From contig DUSX01000004.1 of assembly GCA_012842395.1 (NCBI GenBank), forward strand, positions 163,464-227,463: 64,000 nucleotides of DNA. Reading direction: 5' to 3'. Position 1 is the stretch's first letter, and every line of letters begins with the position of its first letter. The notes below the pieces were generated by a model. That model had not been told where the DNA came from and did no database searches. It saw only the letters and a list, made by a program, of their open reading frames with translations. The position numbers and the translations under genes are program-made. The stretch comes from Bacillota bacterium (GTDB taxonomy: Bacteria > Bacillota > SHA-98 > UBA4971). Shown one piece after another: positions 1 to 10,615 of this stretch.

Positions 1-954
1 GTTCAGGTGCACGTGGGCTATGAAGGGGTTGCGAACCACGAGCGCGCCTCCGACGCAGCCGCCGATGCACGCCTGCGCCTCAATGAAATCCACGCTGCCG
101 AGCCTGCCGACCTCCACCTCCTCGAGAACGTCGATGACGCTGTGAATGCCGTCCACGACAATGTAATTCTCCAGACCAACCGCGGCATTCTCGCCCCCCG
201 ATCCTCCCCAGCCGATGCCGGCGCCCGATGCCTTTCGCCTGGGAGGGACCGAGCCTGGGCTCGCCAGACGCCGCGAGATCTCCCCGTACACGCTGGCGAT
301 GGAGATCGCTCCGTCCACAGCCCGGAAGCCGCGCTTGACTGCCTCGCGGACCCATGTCACCTTCGCCGGGCACGGCGTGATGAAGAACGTTCCGATCTCG
401 TCCGGCGCGATCCCCAGCTCCCTGCTCTTGCCCTCTTTCGCCAGCTTGCCCGCGCACGTCATGGGGGAATCAACGGGGATCAAGTGGTCGATAAGCGCGG
501 GGAACCTCACCTGTATGAGCCTCACCACGGCCGGACACGCGGCCGATATCATCGGCCGCACCTCCCGGTGCCGCGAAAGATACTCTCGCGTCGCCAGAGT
601 CGCCACGTCGGCACCGCGCGCAACCTCGAACACGTCATCGAAGCCCATGTCGATCAGGGCGGCGAGGACCCGGTCGGGGTCGACGTCCGGGCCGAACTGA
701 CCGTAAAGCGCCGGGGCCGGCAAGGCGATGGTGTACTTGAACTCTTTCAGGCGTTCCAACGAATCGGTTATGGCGGTCTTGGCGTGGTTGTCGCAGGTTC
801 TTATGCATTCACCGCAGTCAGTGCACCTTTCCGCGTTGATCCTGGCTTTGCCCTGCCTCACCCTGATGGCCTCGGTCGGGCAGTTCTTTATGCAACGGGT
901 GCACCCGCGGCACTTTTCTTCGATGAGGAGGACCGAGTGAAAGAGGCCGCTCAT
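1..954 (-). CDS. [FeFe]-hydrogenase-like iron-sulfur protein, sensory type (partial, 3' end beyond window)
   Basis: The gene starts at ATG 954 and is still open at base 1, so 318 residues are visible. Two 4Fe-4S motifs come first (Cys15/18/21/25 and Cys44/47/50/54), followed by a hydrogenase large-subunit domain. Its H-cluster cysteines are recognisable: Cys140 in SAACP, Cys195 in TPCPAK, and Cys296 and Cys300 in ACIGGC. The 55-residue spacing from Cys140 to Cys195 equals that between the first two cluster ligands of clostridial hydrogenase I. The proton-relay cysteine of the usual TSCCP motif is alanine here, and the Met of MPC is Thr. Known relatives with such changes lie in regulatory clusters, so redox or H2 sensing is more likely than turnover. 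The start overlaps the ATPase gene upstream by ATGA, which implies coupled translation. Confidence 0.85.
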   Translation of the reverse strand, partial: MSGLFHSVLLIEEKCRGCTRCIKNCPTEAIRVRQGKARINAERCTDCGECIRTCDNHAKTAITDSLERLKEFKYTIALPAPALYGQFGPDVDPDRVLAALIDMGFDDVFEVARGADVATLATREYLSRHREVRPMISAACPAVVRLIQVRFPALIDHLIPVDSPMTCAGKLAKEGKSRELGIAPDEIGTFFITPCPAKVTWVREAVKRGFRAVDGAISIASVYGEISRRLASPGSVPPRRKASGAGIGWGGSGGENAAVGLENYIVVDGIHSVIDVLEEVEVGRLGSVDFIEAQACIGGCVGGALVVRNPFIAHVHLN

Positions 955-1382
955 GGCAGACTTCCTTTCGGGGGAAGGTTTATCACCATTCTCACGCTCG
1001 TGCCTCGACCGACCGTGGACTCGATGTGAAACTGGTCGGAGTACCTTTTCATGTTGGGCAAGCCCAGTCCCGCGCCGAACCCCATCTCTCGAACGTGCTC
1101 GGGTGCGGTCGAATACCCCTCCTGCATAGCCAGGGAGATGTCGGGAATCCCGGGACCTTCGTCGTCCGCGGCCACCTCAATGCGGTCAGGCGAGATGTCG
1201 ACCGCGAGGATCCCACGAGAGGCGTGGATCACTATGTTCATCTCAGCCTCGTACGCCACGATGGCGGCCCTCCGCGCTGTCTCCGGGTCGACCCCCACCT
1301 GACGAAGCGCGCGCTTTACCCGCGCCGCAGCCTCCCCAGCCGCCTGAAAGTCGCCGCCAGTGACCCTGCACTCAAGGCGCAT
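951..1382 (-). CDS. Anti-sigma-factor-type ATP-binding protein (HATPase, RsbW/SpoIIAB-like)
   Basis: A protein of about 143 residues with a GHKL ATPase fold: an N box with EAEMNIVIHA, a G1 box DDEGPGIPD, and a G2 region GFGAGLGLPNMKR followed by GRGTSVRM. This pattern is known from serine kinases/anti-sigma factors of the RsbW, RsbT and SpoIIAB kind. The chosen ATG at 1382 has a GGGGGACC ribosome site and overlaps the DRTGG gene end by 11 bp; a longer open frame upstream is Arg/Ala/Pro-rich and unlikely. It sits between a DRTGG-domain gene and a hydrogenase-like gene, a trio known from anaerobic Firmicutes. An inferred role is to relay a redox or H2 signal by phosphorylation or partner binding. 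The target is not visible in this window. Confidence 0.82.
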   Translation of the reverse strand: MRLECRVTGGDFQAAGEAAARVKRALRQVGVDPETARRAAIVAYEAEMNIVIHASRGILAVDISPDRIEVAADDEGPGIPDISLAMQEGYSTAPEHVREMGFGAGLGLPNMKRYSDQFHIESTVGRGTSVRMVINLPPKGSLP

Positions 1383-1863
1383 CTCGTGGTCCCCCGCGCG
1401 CGGCCCGCTCGCTATCGCCCGCGTTTCCACCGTCCCCGCCCGCCGCGGGAGCGTTCCCGCCCTCACGGCCGCTGGCCCGAGCCACGGCATCGGCGCCGCT
1501 CGTCACCGCACCCGGCCAAGCGCACTTGCCGCGCAGGCCGGCCTCGAAAAGCAGCCCGGCTGATTCATAGAGCGGGTAGGACGTGCACAGCACGGGAATG
1601 CCGGCCTCTTTCGCCATCGAGACTATCTCGGCGGTCGGCTTCTTGCCGCGGACGAACACGATGGCCGAAAGGTCCATCATCTCCGCCGCCCGGATTATCT
1701 GAGGGGTAACCAGCCCTGTGAGAACGAGCATCCTTGCCCTCGTGAACGCCAGTAGATCGCTGATCAGATCGCACCCGCACGCGGCCTCGATCTCCTGGTC
1801 GAGCTTGTCCTCTCCCGTGAGGACCGTCGCGTCGAGGATTCTCATGACATCGCGCAGCCGCAC
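1372..1863 (-). CDS. DRTGG-domain protein
   Basis: A protein of 163 residues whose first 115 or so form a DRTGG domain (residues MLVLTGLVTPQIIRAA, then IVFVRGKKP, then GIPVLCTSYPLYESAGLLFEAGL). DRTGG domains of unknown ligand are found in phosphotransacetylase and HPr-kinase-like proteins and alone in hydrogenase-linked clusters. The last 45 residues are Gly/Ala/Arg-rich and probably disordered. GTG at 1863 is taken as the start because the N-terminus MRLRDVMRILDATVLTGED matches relatives; ATG at 1845 is the alternative. It is the first gene of the trio running leftward. Function is inferred from context only. Confidence 0.8.
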   Translation of the reverse strand: MRLRDVMRILDATVLTGEDKLDQEIEAACGCDLISDLLAFTRARMLVLTGLVTPQIIRAAEMMDLSAIVFVRGKKPTAEIVSMAKEAGIPVLCTSYPLYESAGLLFEAGLRGKCAWPGAVTSGADAVARASGREGGNAPAAGGDGGNAGDSERAARGGPRDAP

Positions 1864-1922
1864 TCTCCATCATTCCTTCCGGCCAGGATCGCGGGTCCCC
1901 AGCCTCCTAAAAGAACGGGGAC

Positions 1923-2474
1923 TCACCGGACCACGACCACCGAGTACCCTTTTGCCTCAAGCTCCGCGGCGAGCCTGTCAGCGTTGGACTTGTCTTGAAA
2001 TGCCCCTACCTGCACCCTAAATGGGACCCCCGGGGTCACAAACCCGCTGTACCCGGCGCCGGCTAGCTCGCGTGCGAGGGCCTCAGCGCCAGGTCTATCC
2101 TGGAACTCACCCACCTGGACTCGGTACAGGGTCTCACCGCCGGATGACGAGGGCAGACTGGAGCTCTCTCCGCTCTGGGCGGACGTGGGGACCATCTCAC
2201 CGGGCCCGCCCCCTCCGACCGCCGCTGCCTCAGGCGACGAAGCGATGGGGCTCGAGGGAGAGGTGGACGCAAGATCCTCTGACGTCCCGGCGGGAGTGAC
2301 CTCCCCCGCGGCTTGCCGCGGCTGGCCCTCACCCGATCCGGGGCCAGACGCAAGGAGGCCGAAAGCGTACCTGCCCATAAGTATGCCAAGACCGATGGCG
2401 AGTGCCGCCATGACTATCAGCATCAGCACCATGGACAGGCTCTGACCCACTCTTCCCCTTCTTTCAGGCATCAT
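1923..2474 (-). CDS. SPOR-domain membrane protein
   Basis: A protein of 183 residues. A short basic N-terminus is followed by one membrane helix (about residues 9-32, LSMVLMLIVMAALAIGLGI), then a Ser/Gly/Pro-rich linker of about 70 residues. The C-terminal half carries two copies of the motif [FY]RVQVGxFQD (YRVQVGEFQD and FRVQVGAFQD), the hallmark of SPOR domains, which bind denuded glycan strands of septal or spore peptidoglycan. An inner-membrane protein with its SPOR domain outside is expected, acting in division or sporulation. The ATG at 2474 is preceded by AAGGGGG; an ATG six codons upstream is possible. It lies just after folC on the same strand. Confidence 0.82.
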   Translation of the reverse strand: MMPERRGRVGQSLSMVLMLIVMAALAIGLGILMGRYAFGLLASGPGSGEGQPRQAAGEVTPAGTSEDLASTSPSSPIASSPEAAAVGGGGPGEMVPTSAQSGESSSLPSSSGGETLYRVQVGEFQDRPGAEALARELAGAGYSGFVTPGVPFRVQVGAFQDKSNADRLAAELEAKGYSVVVVR

Positions 2475-2532
2475 CCGAACCCCCTTCGGCATTATGCCAG
2501 CGTATTGCTCCCGGGCGGCGCTTTACACTATA

Positions 2533-4566
2533 TTACTCCCAACGTCGCGAAGATTCCTCCTGTTCCTGCAAAAGGGCTGGCTCTTCCGCCCACGGCGGCC
2601 GCATATGAAGGTGGAGCGGCAGGACCCGCGTGCCCGTGATATCGTTACCAAGCTTTGCGAGGACGGCCGGCGTCGCGCTCGCGAACACGAGCGGTAAGTC
2701 CCGTCTCGCTGCAAGCTCCTTCGCGAGGCGCAGGCCAATCAACACGTCGCGCGGGGTCGTATCCTCACCCATGTGAGTGTTGCTGACGATCCCGGTGAAG
2801 GCAAGCCTCGAAGAGTCCTCGATGGATTCCAACATCGCTTCCGCGCCTTTGACGTCCCTCGTGAAGGGCCGGTTCGCGTTCACCACGAAGAACATGTCAT
2901 ATCCGGCCGCATCGAGTTCCACCGAATACCTTGCGAGGGCTCTCGCACCAACCGGGTCACCCCCGACGTCGAACACCACCGTGGCGCTCTCATCGTGGAA
3001 CGCGCGCAGTATGTCGGGGGCAAGCGCGGGAAGGTCCGCCGCCTCGAATCCCGGAGCCGACGAAACGACCTCTATGCCCTCCCGGACCATCTCGCCCGCC
3101 GTCTCCCTGGACCTAAAGTAAGGATTGACGATGTCGAGGTCCACCACGATGACGCGCGCACCCTCGCGCCGTTTCAGCTTCGCAAAGTTCAGCGACACCT
3201 CGGTCTTGCCCGACCCGTACGCGCCGCTGAAGATCACGATTCTCTGAGTCTTTGGCAGTCTGCCGGCGACCGACAGCAGATGATTCCTCACCTCGCCCAC
3301 GAGATACAGCGAGCCGCACACGACCAGGGCTCCGCCATCGCCCACGCCCGCCAAGCCCTCGTCCACTGCGTCGAGCGCGTTCTCGTTCACGAGGGCCTCG
3401 CACCCTTCGCTCGCCGCCAGGGCGGCGATGGCGCGAGGATCGGCCCCCCCAAGGCGCGACGACGAGGCTCGCGTGGCGACGATGCGGGACGCGAACCCTG
3501 CTATCTCATGGATCATCTCCGCGGCTGGCTTGTCCTTGGAGATCCCCACAACAGCAGTGACGCGCCGGCCACCTACGATCTCCGCTACCGCGCCGGCGAG
3601 CCTCCTGACACCGTCGAGGTTGTGGGCGCCATCCACGACGACGAGCGGGCACCGTTGGAGAACCTCGAGCCTCCCGGGCCAGCGGGTGACCTTGAGCCCT
3701 CGTCTCAAGGCCTCCGTTCCAACGTTTACTCCGAGGCTGCGAAGCGTCTCTACGACCCCCACCACGCACGCCGCGTTCTCCACCTGATGCTGCCCTAGGA
3801 GCGGGATCTCGAACTCGCCCATGTCGACTCCGCCTGCATGAGCCCGGAATACCTGGCGGTCGTCCGCGCGTGCGACGCGCTCGCACCATACGTCCTCGCC
3901 CACCACCAGCGTCGGTGCGGACTTCTCTGCAGCTACACGCTTCACCACAGCGAGCGCATCCGGGTGCTGGACGCCTATCACCACCGGCACGCCAGGCTTG
4001 ATTATACCGGCCTTCTCGAACGCGATCTGCTGGATGGTGCCGCCGAGCTTCTCACAATGGTCCATGTCCACATGGGTGATGACGGAAACAAGAGGTGTGA
4101 GAACGTTGGTCGCATCGAACCTGCCCCCGAGGCCCACCTCGATTACGGCAAAGTCAGCGCGCTCCTCGACGAAGTGAAGGAACGCTGCCACGGTCCCCAT
4201 TTCGAACTCCGTTGGTGAACCCAGAGCCCGGTCGGCGGCCACCTCCTGAAAGTGCGGCTTCAACCTCGTTATGAGCTCCGCGAGACGCGCCCTTGGTATG
4301 GGCTTTCCGTTTACCCTGATGCGCTCCGTGTACGACGAGAGATGCGGGGACGTGTACAGGCCGACCCGGAAACCCGCCGCGCGCAGCACGGACGCTGTCA
4401 TGGCTGCGACCGACCCCTTTCCGTTTGTGCCTGCCACGTGGATGGCTTTGAGTCTCAAGTGGGGCGAGCCTACAGCCTCAAGCAGGGCGAGCGTCCGGCC
4501 GAGGCCGAGGTTGACTCCGAACTTCCCGAGGGTGTGCAAGAAGGCGATGGCTTCTTCGTAGTCCAT
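2533..4566 (-). CDS. folC: Folylpolyglutamate/dihydrofolate synthase fused to a P-loop NTPase
   Basis: 677 residues from ATG 4566. Residues 1 to about 430 are FolC: P-loop HVAGTNGKGSVAAMT, the GLGGRFDATN motif, HVDMDHCEKLG and VVVDGAHNLDG. FolC adds glutamate to (dihydro)folates with ATP in the cytosol. The chain then continues for about 235 residues with a second nucleotide-binding domain: Walker A FSGAYGSGKTEVSLNFA, an acidic strand VIVVDLDIVNPYF, and VVFDVGGDPVG as a probable Walker B region. It resembles SIMIBI/MinD-like ATPases that usually stand alone. Bacterial FolC is normally near 430 residues, so this is about 60 percent too long. A GTG near the domain joint could allow separate translation of the second half. 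The gene starts 14 bp after nth. Confidence 0.88.
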   Translation of the reverse strand: MDYEEAIAFLHTLGKFGVNLGLGRTLALLEAVGSPHLRLKAIHVAGTNGKGSVAAMTASVLRAAGFRVGLYTSPHLSSYTERIRVNGKPIPRARLAELITRLKPHFQEVAADRALGSPTEFEMGTVAAFLHFVEERADFAVIEVGLGGRFDATNVLTPLVSVITHVDMDHCEKLGGTIQQIAFEKAGIIKPGVPVVIGVQHPDALAVVKRVAAEKSAPTLVVGEDVWCERVARADDRQVFRAHAGGVDMGEFEIPLLGQHQVENAACVVGVVETLRSLGVNVGTEALRRGLKVTRWPGRLEVLQRCPLVVVDGAHNLDGVRRLAGAVAEIVGGRRVTAVVGISKDKPAAEMIHEIAGFASRIVATRASSSRLGGADPRAIAALAASEGCEALVNENALDAVDEGLAGVGDGGALVVCGSLYLVGEVRNHLLSVAGRLPKTQRIVIFSGAYGSGKTEVSLNFAKLKRREGARVIVVDLDIVNPYFRSRETAGEMVREGIEVVSSAPGFEAADLPALAPDILRAFHDESATVVFDVGGDPVGARALARYSVELDAAGYDMFFVVNANRPFTRDVKGAEAMLESIEDSSRLAFTGIVSNTHMGEDTTPRDVLIGLRLAKELAARRDLPLVFASATPAVLAKLGNDITGTRVLPLHLHMRPPWAEEPALLQEQEESSRRWE

Positions 4567-4580
4567 ACCTGCTGTTTTCG

Positions 4581-5294
4581 CTACTCTGAGGAGTTTTCCT
4601 TCAGAAACACACACTCTCTGGACAACAGGCACCCATCGCACCTGGGTTTCTGCGGCCTGCACCGGCGCCGCCCGTGGGTGATCATGTTGACGTGCAGCGG
4701 GTAAACCAGCTCGGACGGGACCACAGAGCCCAAGATCGCGTGGGCGCGGTCAGCATCGCACCCCTTGGGAATGAGGCCGAGCCGCCGCGCCACGCGGAGG
4801 ACGTGCGTGTCCACGGGAAAGACAGGCATCCCGCACCCGAAAAGCAACGTGCAGGCAGCGGTCTTTGGCCCCACGCCGTCGAAGGACATCAAGTAGCCAC
4901 GCGCCGCGTCCGGATCGAGACCCGAGAGAAACCCCAAGGAAGTGCTTCCGCGCTCGCGGTGCAGGCGCTCTAGAATCCGCTTTATCCGAGCGGCTTTCAC
5001 ACCGGCAAGCCCGCCCGTCTTTATCGCGTCCGCAACCTGCGCGACGTCGGCCGTCCTGACCTCGTCCCACGACGGAAACCTCTCCTTCAGACGTCGGAAC
5101 GCCCTCGCAGAGTTGGTGTCGGATGTGTTCTGCGAGAGGACCGTGGCCACGAGAGCGTCCAACGGGTCCTCCCGGCGGGGACGAGGCGCGCCGTACATTT
5201 GCGTCAAGAGTTTCGCGATTCGCCGTATGCACCGCCTGAGCCCCCGAGCGTCCGCTGCGGTGGCATGACGCACCGGCATGGAGGATGTCCCCAT
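4581..5294 (-). CDS. nth: Endonuclease III (DNA glycosylase/AP lyase)
   Basis: A protein of 237 residues for base-excision repair of oxidised pyrimidines. The helix-hairpin-helix reads FDGVGPKTAACTL with the catalytic Lys, and the catalytic Asp lies in FPVDTHVLRVARRLG. The 4Fe-4S loop C-x6-C-x2-C-x5-C is complete near the C-terminus (CRPQKPRC, CLLSREC). The ATG at 5294 is preceded by GAGGGTGTG and lies 7 bp after valS; an open frame extends upstream but would overlap valS. An ATG at 5279 is a weaker alternative. It is probably co-transcribed with valS and folC. Confidence 0.93.
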   Translation of the reverse strand: MGTSSMPVRHATAADARGLRRCIRRIAKLLTQMYGAPRPRREDPLDALVATVLSQNTSDTNSARAFRRLKERFPSWDEVRTADVAQVADAIKTGGLAGVKAARIKRILERLHRERGSTSLGFLSGLDPDAARGYLMSFDGVGPKTAACTLLFGCGMPVFPVDTHVLRVARRLGLIPKGCDADRAHAILGSVVPSELVYPLHVNMITHGRRRCRPQKPRCDGCLLSRECVFLKENSSE

Positions 5295-5301
5295 CACACC
5301 C

Positions 5302-7953
<2,652 letters not shown>

Positions 7954-8237
7954 CTCGAGTTCAGCCTCACTGTGAGTTCTCGCCAAGTCTCGCGCGGCAG
8001 CCTCCGTGGTTCTCGTGCCTGTATGCGGTGCCCGTGCCGCCTGGCCCGTTTCCCCACGTTTCGTTCCTCGTGTCGGCCTCGTTCCGAGCGGCCGGAGGCG
8101 AGAGGCGCCGCTCCCTCCTTTCCTCAGTCGTCGCCGTAACGGCTCCACGATCCTGGCTAGGCCGTCCGGCACGTCATTCGTCACTCATCACTCACGACCC
8201 ACCCACGCGAAAAGAGACGAAGGCTCGTGCGGCCACA
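7954..8237 (-). other. valS 5' untranslated stretch after the T-box terminator
   Basis: About 285 bp between the T-box terminator and the preferred valS start. It has no stop in the valS frame, so an N-terminally longer ValS cannot be excluded. It contains a strong Shine-Dalgarno-like GGAAAGGAGGG near 8120 with no in-frame start codon at the right distance. No other gene is seen. Confidence 0.5.
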
Positions 8238-8590
8238 CTAGAAAGCCCCTTTCGCCATCCAAGGACGAAAGGGGCCAACCTTCGCGGTACCACCTTGATT
8301 CCTGCCCTCCGCGCAAAGGCGCCTCGTACGGCGCAAGCGACAGACACGCAGGCGCTCTACAGCTATAACGGGCTCCCCGTCGAGGCCTACTAGGCGCCGG
8401 CGCCGCACTTCCCCGCCGCCGGCCATCTCCCCGCGACGGCACTGGGCGCCTCACCGTTTCAGCCTCGATGCTCCGGAGCGACCTTCGGCGCGGCCCTCGC
8501 TCGGGCGACCTTCCAGCCGGTGGGCCCCCCTCTCTCTGAGCAGTGCCGCCCTACTCCTCTCCATCAACGCAGGCGTTCTGTGTCGTGTTG
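8238..8590 (-). promoter_or_regulatory. T-box riboswitch (valine) controlling valS
   Basis: On the minus strand the leader shows the standard T-box parts in order: a stem I base (GCCU...UGAUG pairing with CAUCGAGGC), the S-turn AGUA in GGAGAGGAGUAG, the AGAGAG loop element, then the 3' side of the specifier loop, GAAGGUCG. The trinucleotide GUC at 8482-8480, followed by a purine as required, is the expected valine codon. Downstream is AAGGUGGUACCGCGAAGG, the conserved antiterminator bulge; its UGGU matches the ACCA end of tRNA-Val. The terminator hairpin overlaps it. Uncharged tRNA-Val should pair with both sites and allow read-through into valS. Confidence 0.93.
8245..8275 (-). terminator. 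T-box attenuator hairpin of valS
   Basis: A near-perfect stem GCCCCTTTCGTCC / GGCGAAAGGGGC on the minus strand, followed by CTTTCTAG. Its left arm follows directly on the T-box GGTACCGCGAAGGTTGG sequence, so antiterminator and terminator are mutually exclusive. The U run is short and interrupted, but the position relative to the T-box makes the function clear. Confidence 0.85.
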
Positions 8591-8600
8591 TGTTGCTTGT

Positions 8601-8629
8601 ATCATACATCGCATCCCAAGGTTCGTCAA
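8601..8629 (-). promoter_or_regulatory. SigA-type promoter of the valS T-box leader
   Basis: Minus strand TTGACG, 17 bp, TATGAT. Transcription would begin near 8594, just before stem I of the T-box. The 64 bp between this promoter and the end of the glycosyltransferase gene hold nothing else recognisable. Confidence 0.8.
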
Positions 8630-8693
8630 GGTCCCGGATGGACCGGGCACATCAGGGAGCCCACAGCTGCGGGCGGCAAAGCTTGGAGAGACA

Positions 8694-9356
8694 TCAGCCT
8701 TTCATGTGGCTCACGATCTCCCAGTACATCCGGAGGCGCGCCGCGAAGCCTTCCAGCCGCCCGCGCTTCTCCTCCTTCATCACCTGCGAGACTCCGTGCA
8801 AGGTCACGCGCTTGACTCTCGCACCCCGCGAAGCAAGGTGCTTGTTGAGGACGACCTCGATCCCGAACCGGGCTCCTTCCATGGGGATATCCCTCACAAG
8901 CGCCGCCCTCACCGCGCGCTGCCCGGACAACCCCGGGGTGAGCTTCTGCGCAAGCGTGGTCGAGCTCCTTCCGCCTGAGAACACGCCCAGCGTGGCATCG
9001 GCCTCGCCCAAAACCACCGGGCGTATCAGCTCATCTACGTGGTCCGGAGTGAGCCCAACGAGGTCAGCGTCGATGAACGCCACGACCTCAGCTGCCGTCG
9101 CATCGAGCCCTGCCTTCATCGCCCCGCCCTTTCCCACGTTGCGTTCGAGCTCAATCACCCTCACGCCAAACGACCGGGCAGTCTCGGCAGTGCCGTCGGT
9201 CGACCCATCGCTCACAACGATGACCTCCGAGACATACCTCGCCCTGGTTACTGCCGAAATGACTGGGCCGATGCGGGACGCTTCGTTGTACGCAGGTATG
9301 ATCACCGCGACGCTCGCCGTCTTCCGCACGTCCTGCATGACGTCCTGCATGTCCAC
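8694..9356 (-). CDS. Family 2 glycosyltransferase
   Basis: A soluble protein of 220 residues with a GT-A fold: VAVIIPAYNEASRI at the N-terminus, VVSDGSTDGTAE, NVGKGGAMKAGL and the metal-binding FIDADLVGL. The later GQRAVRAALV and GARFGIEVVLN segments resemble glucosyl-3-phosphoglycerate synthase-type or dolichyl-phosphate-glucose-type enzymes. No membrane helix is seen. The donor sugar and acceptor are unknown. GTG 9356 follows GGAGGATTGGC. It lies 32 bp after ispG and before the valS promoter, and is probably the last gene of the isoprenoid/lipid block. Confidence 0.82.
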   Translation of the reverse strand: MDMQDVMQDVRKTASVAVIIPAYNEASRIGPVISAVTRARYVSEVIVVSDGSTDGTAETARSFGVRVIELERNVGKGGAMKAGLDATAAEVVAFIDADLVGLTPDHVDELIRPVVLGEADATLGVFSGGRSSTTLAQKLTPGLSGQRAVRAALVRDIPMEGARFGIEVVLNKHLASRGARVKRVTLHGVSQVMKEEKRGRLEGFAARLRMYWEIVSHMKG

Positions 9357-9388
9357 GCCAATCCTCCGGTCGCGCGCCCAGGCGCGCC

Positions 9389-10459
9389 TCAGTCTCGCTC
9401 CCTTTGGGTGAGCTTGAATATCTCTTCGACGAGCCTGGACACGATCTCGTCGTGGGGCACCCGCGCAACCGGCTTCCCGTGGGAGAAGAGAAGACCGGCG
9501 CCCTCGCCCAAGGCGACCCCGACGTCAGCCTCACGCGCTTCGCCGGGCCCGTTGACCTCGCAGCCCATAACCGCAACTCTAAGAGGAGCGTCGATTGCCG
9601 CCACCCTTGCCTCAACCTCGCGGACCATGCGCAACAAATCCCCGTGGCACCGGCCGCAGGTGGGACAGGATACCACCTCCACGCCGAACCGGCGGACCCC
9701 CACGGACGAGAGAATGTCCCTCGCGACCCTCACTTCCTCCTCGGGCTCCGCGGTGAGGGAGACGCGGATCGTGTCGCCGATCCCCTCCAGCAGCAGCGCG
9801 CCGATGGCCACGGCGCTCTTGATCGTGCCCGACCTCGGGCTGCCAGCCTCGGTGAGGCCAACGTGGAGCGGATAGTCGGTCTCCCTCGAGATGGCCTCGT
9901 ACGCTTGCACAGTGGTGGCCACGTCGGAGGCCTTTATGGATACGACGATGTCGCCGAACCCCTCGTCCTCGAGCAGGGCCGCGTTCCGCTTCGCGCTCTC
10001 CACCAATGCCTCCGCGCAGGGCGCCCCGTATCTTGCGAGCAAGTCCCTCTCGAGCGACCCCGCGTTCACGCCTACCCTGATGGGCACGCCTCGCTCTTTC
10101 GCAGCCCTCGCGACCTCCCTGACCCTCTCCCTGCCCCCGATGTTGCCCGGGTTTATGCGCAGCTTGTCGGCACCAGCGGCCAGCGCCGCGAGGGCCAACC
10201 TGTAGTCGAAATGAATGTCCGCCACGAGAGGCAGCGGCGATCTCCTCTTTATCTCCGCAAACGCCTCTGCCGCAGCGGCATCGGGGATCGCGCACCGTGC
10301 GATCTCGCAGCCCGCCTCCGCGAGGCTGTGCAGCTGGCGCACGGTCGCCTCCACGTCACGGGTATCGGTCTTCGTCATCGACTGCACCGTGACGGGCGCG
10401 CCTGCGCCGATCCTGATGCCGCCCACCACGACCCCTCGGCTTTTCCGTCTCTCCAACAT
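9389..10459 (-). CDS. ispG: 4-Hydroxy-3-methylbut-2-enyl diphosphate synthase (flavodoxin/ferredoxin)
   Basis: 356 residues. IspG carries out the reductive ring opening of methylerythritol cyclodiphosphate in the MEP isoprenoid pathway. The N-terminal TIM barrel shows VTVQSMTKTDTRDVEAT, and LVADIHFDYRLAL followed by KLRINPGNIG. The C-terminal domain has the cluster ligands in SCPTCGRC and MGCEVNGPGEAREADVG, the Glu being the fourth ligand in known structures. The enzyme needs low-potential electrons; a ferredoxin is encoded about 6 kb upstream in the same direction. It follows rseP after about 155 bp with no clear promoter. Confidence 0.96.
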   Translation of the reverse strand: MLERRKSRGVVVGGIRIGAGAPVTVQSMTKTDTRDVEATVRQLHSLAEAGCEIARCAIPDAAAAEAFAEIKRRSPLPLVADIHFDYRLALAALAAGADKLRINPGNIGGRERVREVARAAKERGVPIRVGVNAGSLERDLLARYGAPCAEALVESAKRNAALLEDEGFGDIVVSIKASDVATTVQAYEAISRETDYPLHVGLTEAGSPRSGTIKSAVAIGALLLEGIGDTIRVSLTAEPEEEVRVARDILSSVGVRRFGVEVVSCPTCGRCHGDLLRMVREVEARVAAIDAPLRVAVMGCEVNGPGEAREADVGVALGEGAGLLFSHGKPVARVPHDEIVSRLVEEIFKLTQRERD

Positions 10460-10615
10460 CTATCGCCAAGCCCCCACGCCATCCCCTGTCATTCGCGGCG
10501 GCGACTCAAGCGCACCCTGTGGTGCGGCCGCTGCACGGCCACCGCAGCCAGGTGGATCCGCACGCCCCAGGCTGTGTGCCGAATCACCACGGCGACGCCG
10601 CGCCTCGACCGCAGC

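Noticed and set aside
7..1029. Long open frame on the + strand (340 codons)
   Set aside because: Antisense to the hydrogenase-like gene, whose protein has complete cysteine motifs; the + frame product has no family features and is Arg/His-rich as expected from GC-rich antisense.
7954..8184. ValS starting at GTG 8184
   Set aside because: The added 77 residues are low complexity, and the GTG lacks a Shine-Dalgarno; GTG 7953 gives the family length. Kept as uncertain.
8457..8470. AUC near the lower stem as the T-box specifier (isoleucine)
   Set aside because: When stem I is paired, CAUCG forms the base helix with UGAUG; the loop opposite AGUA contains GUC, which fits valS.
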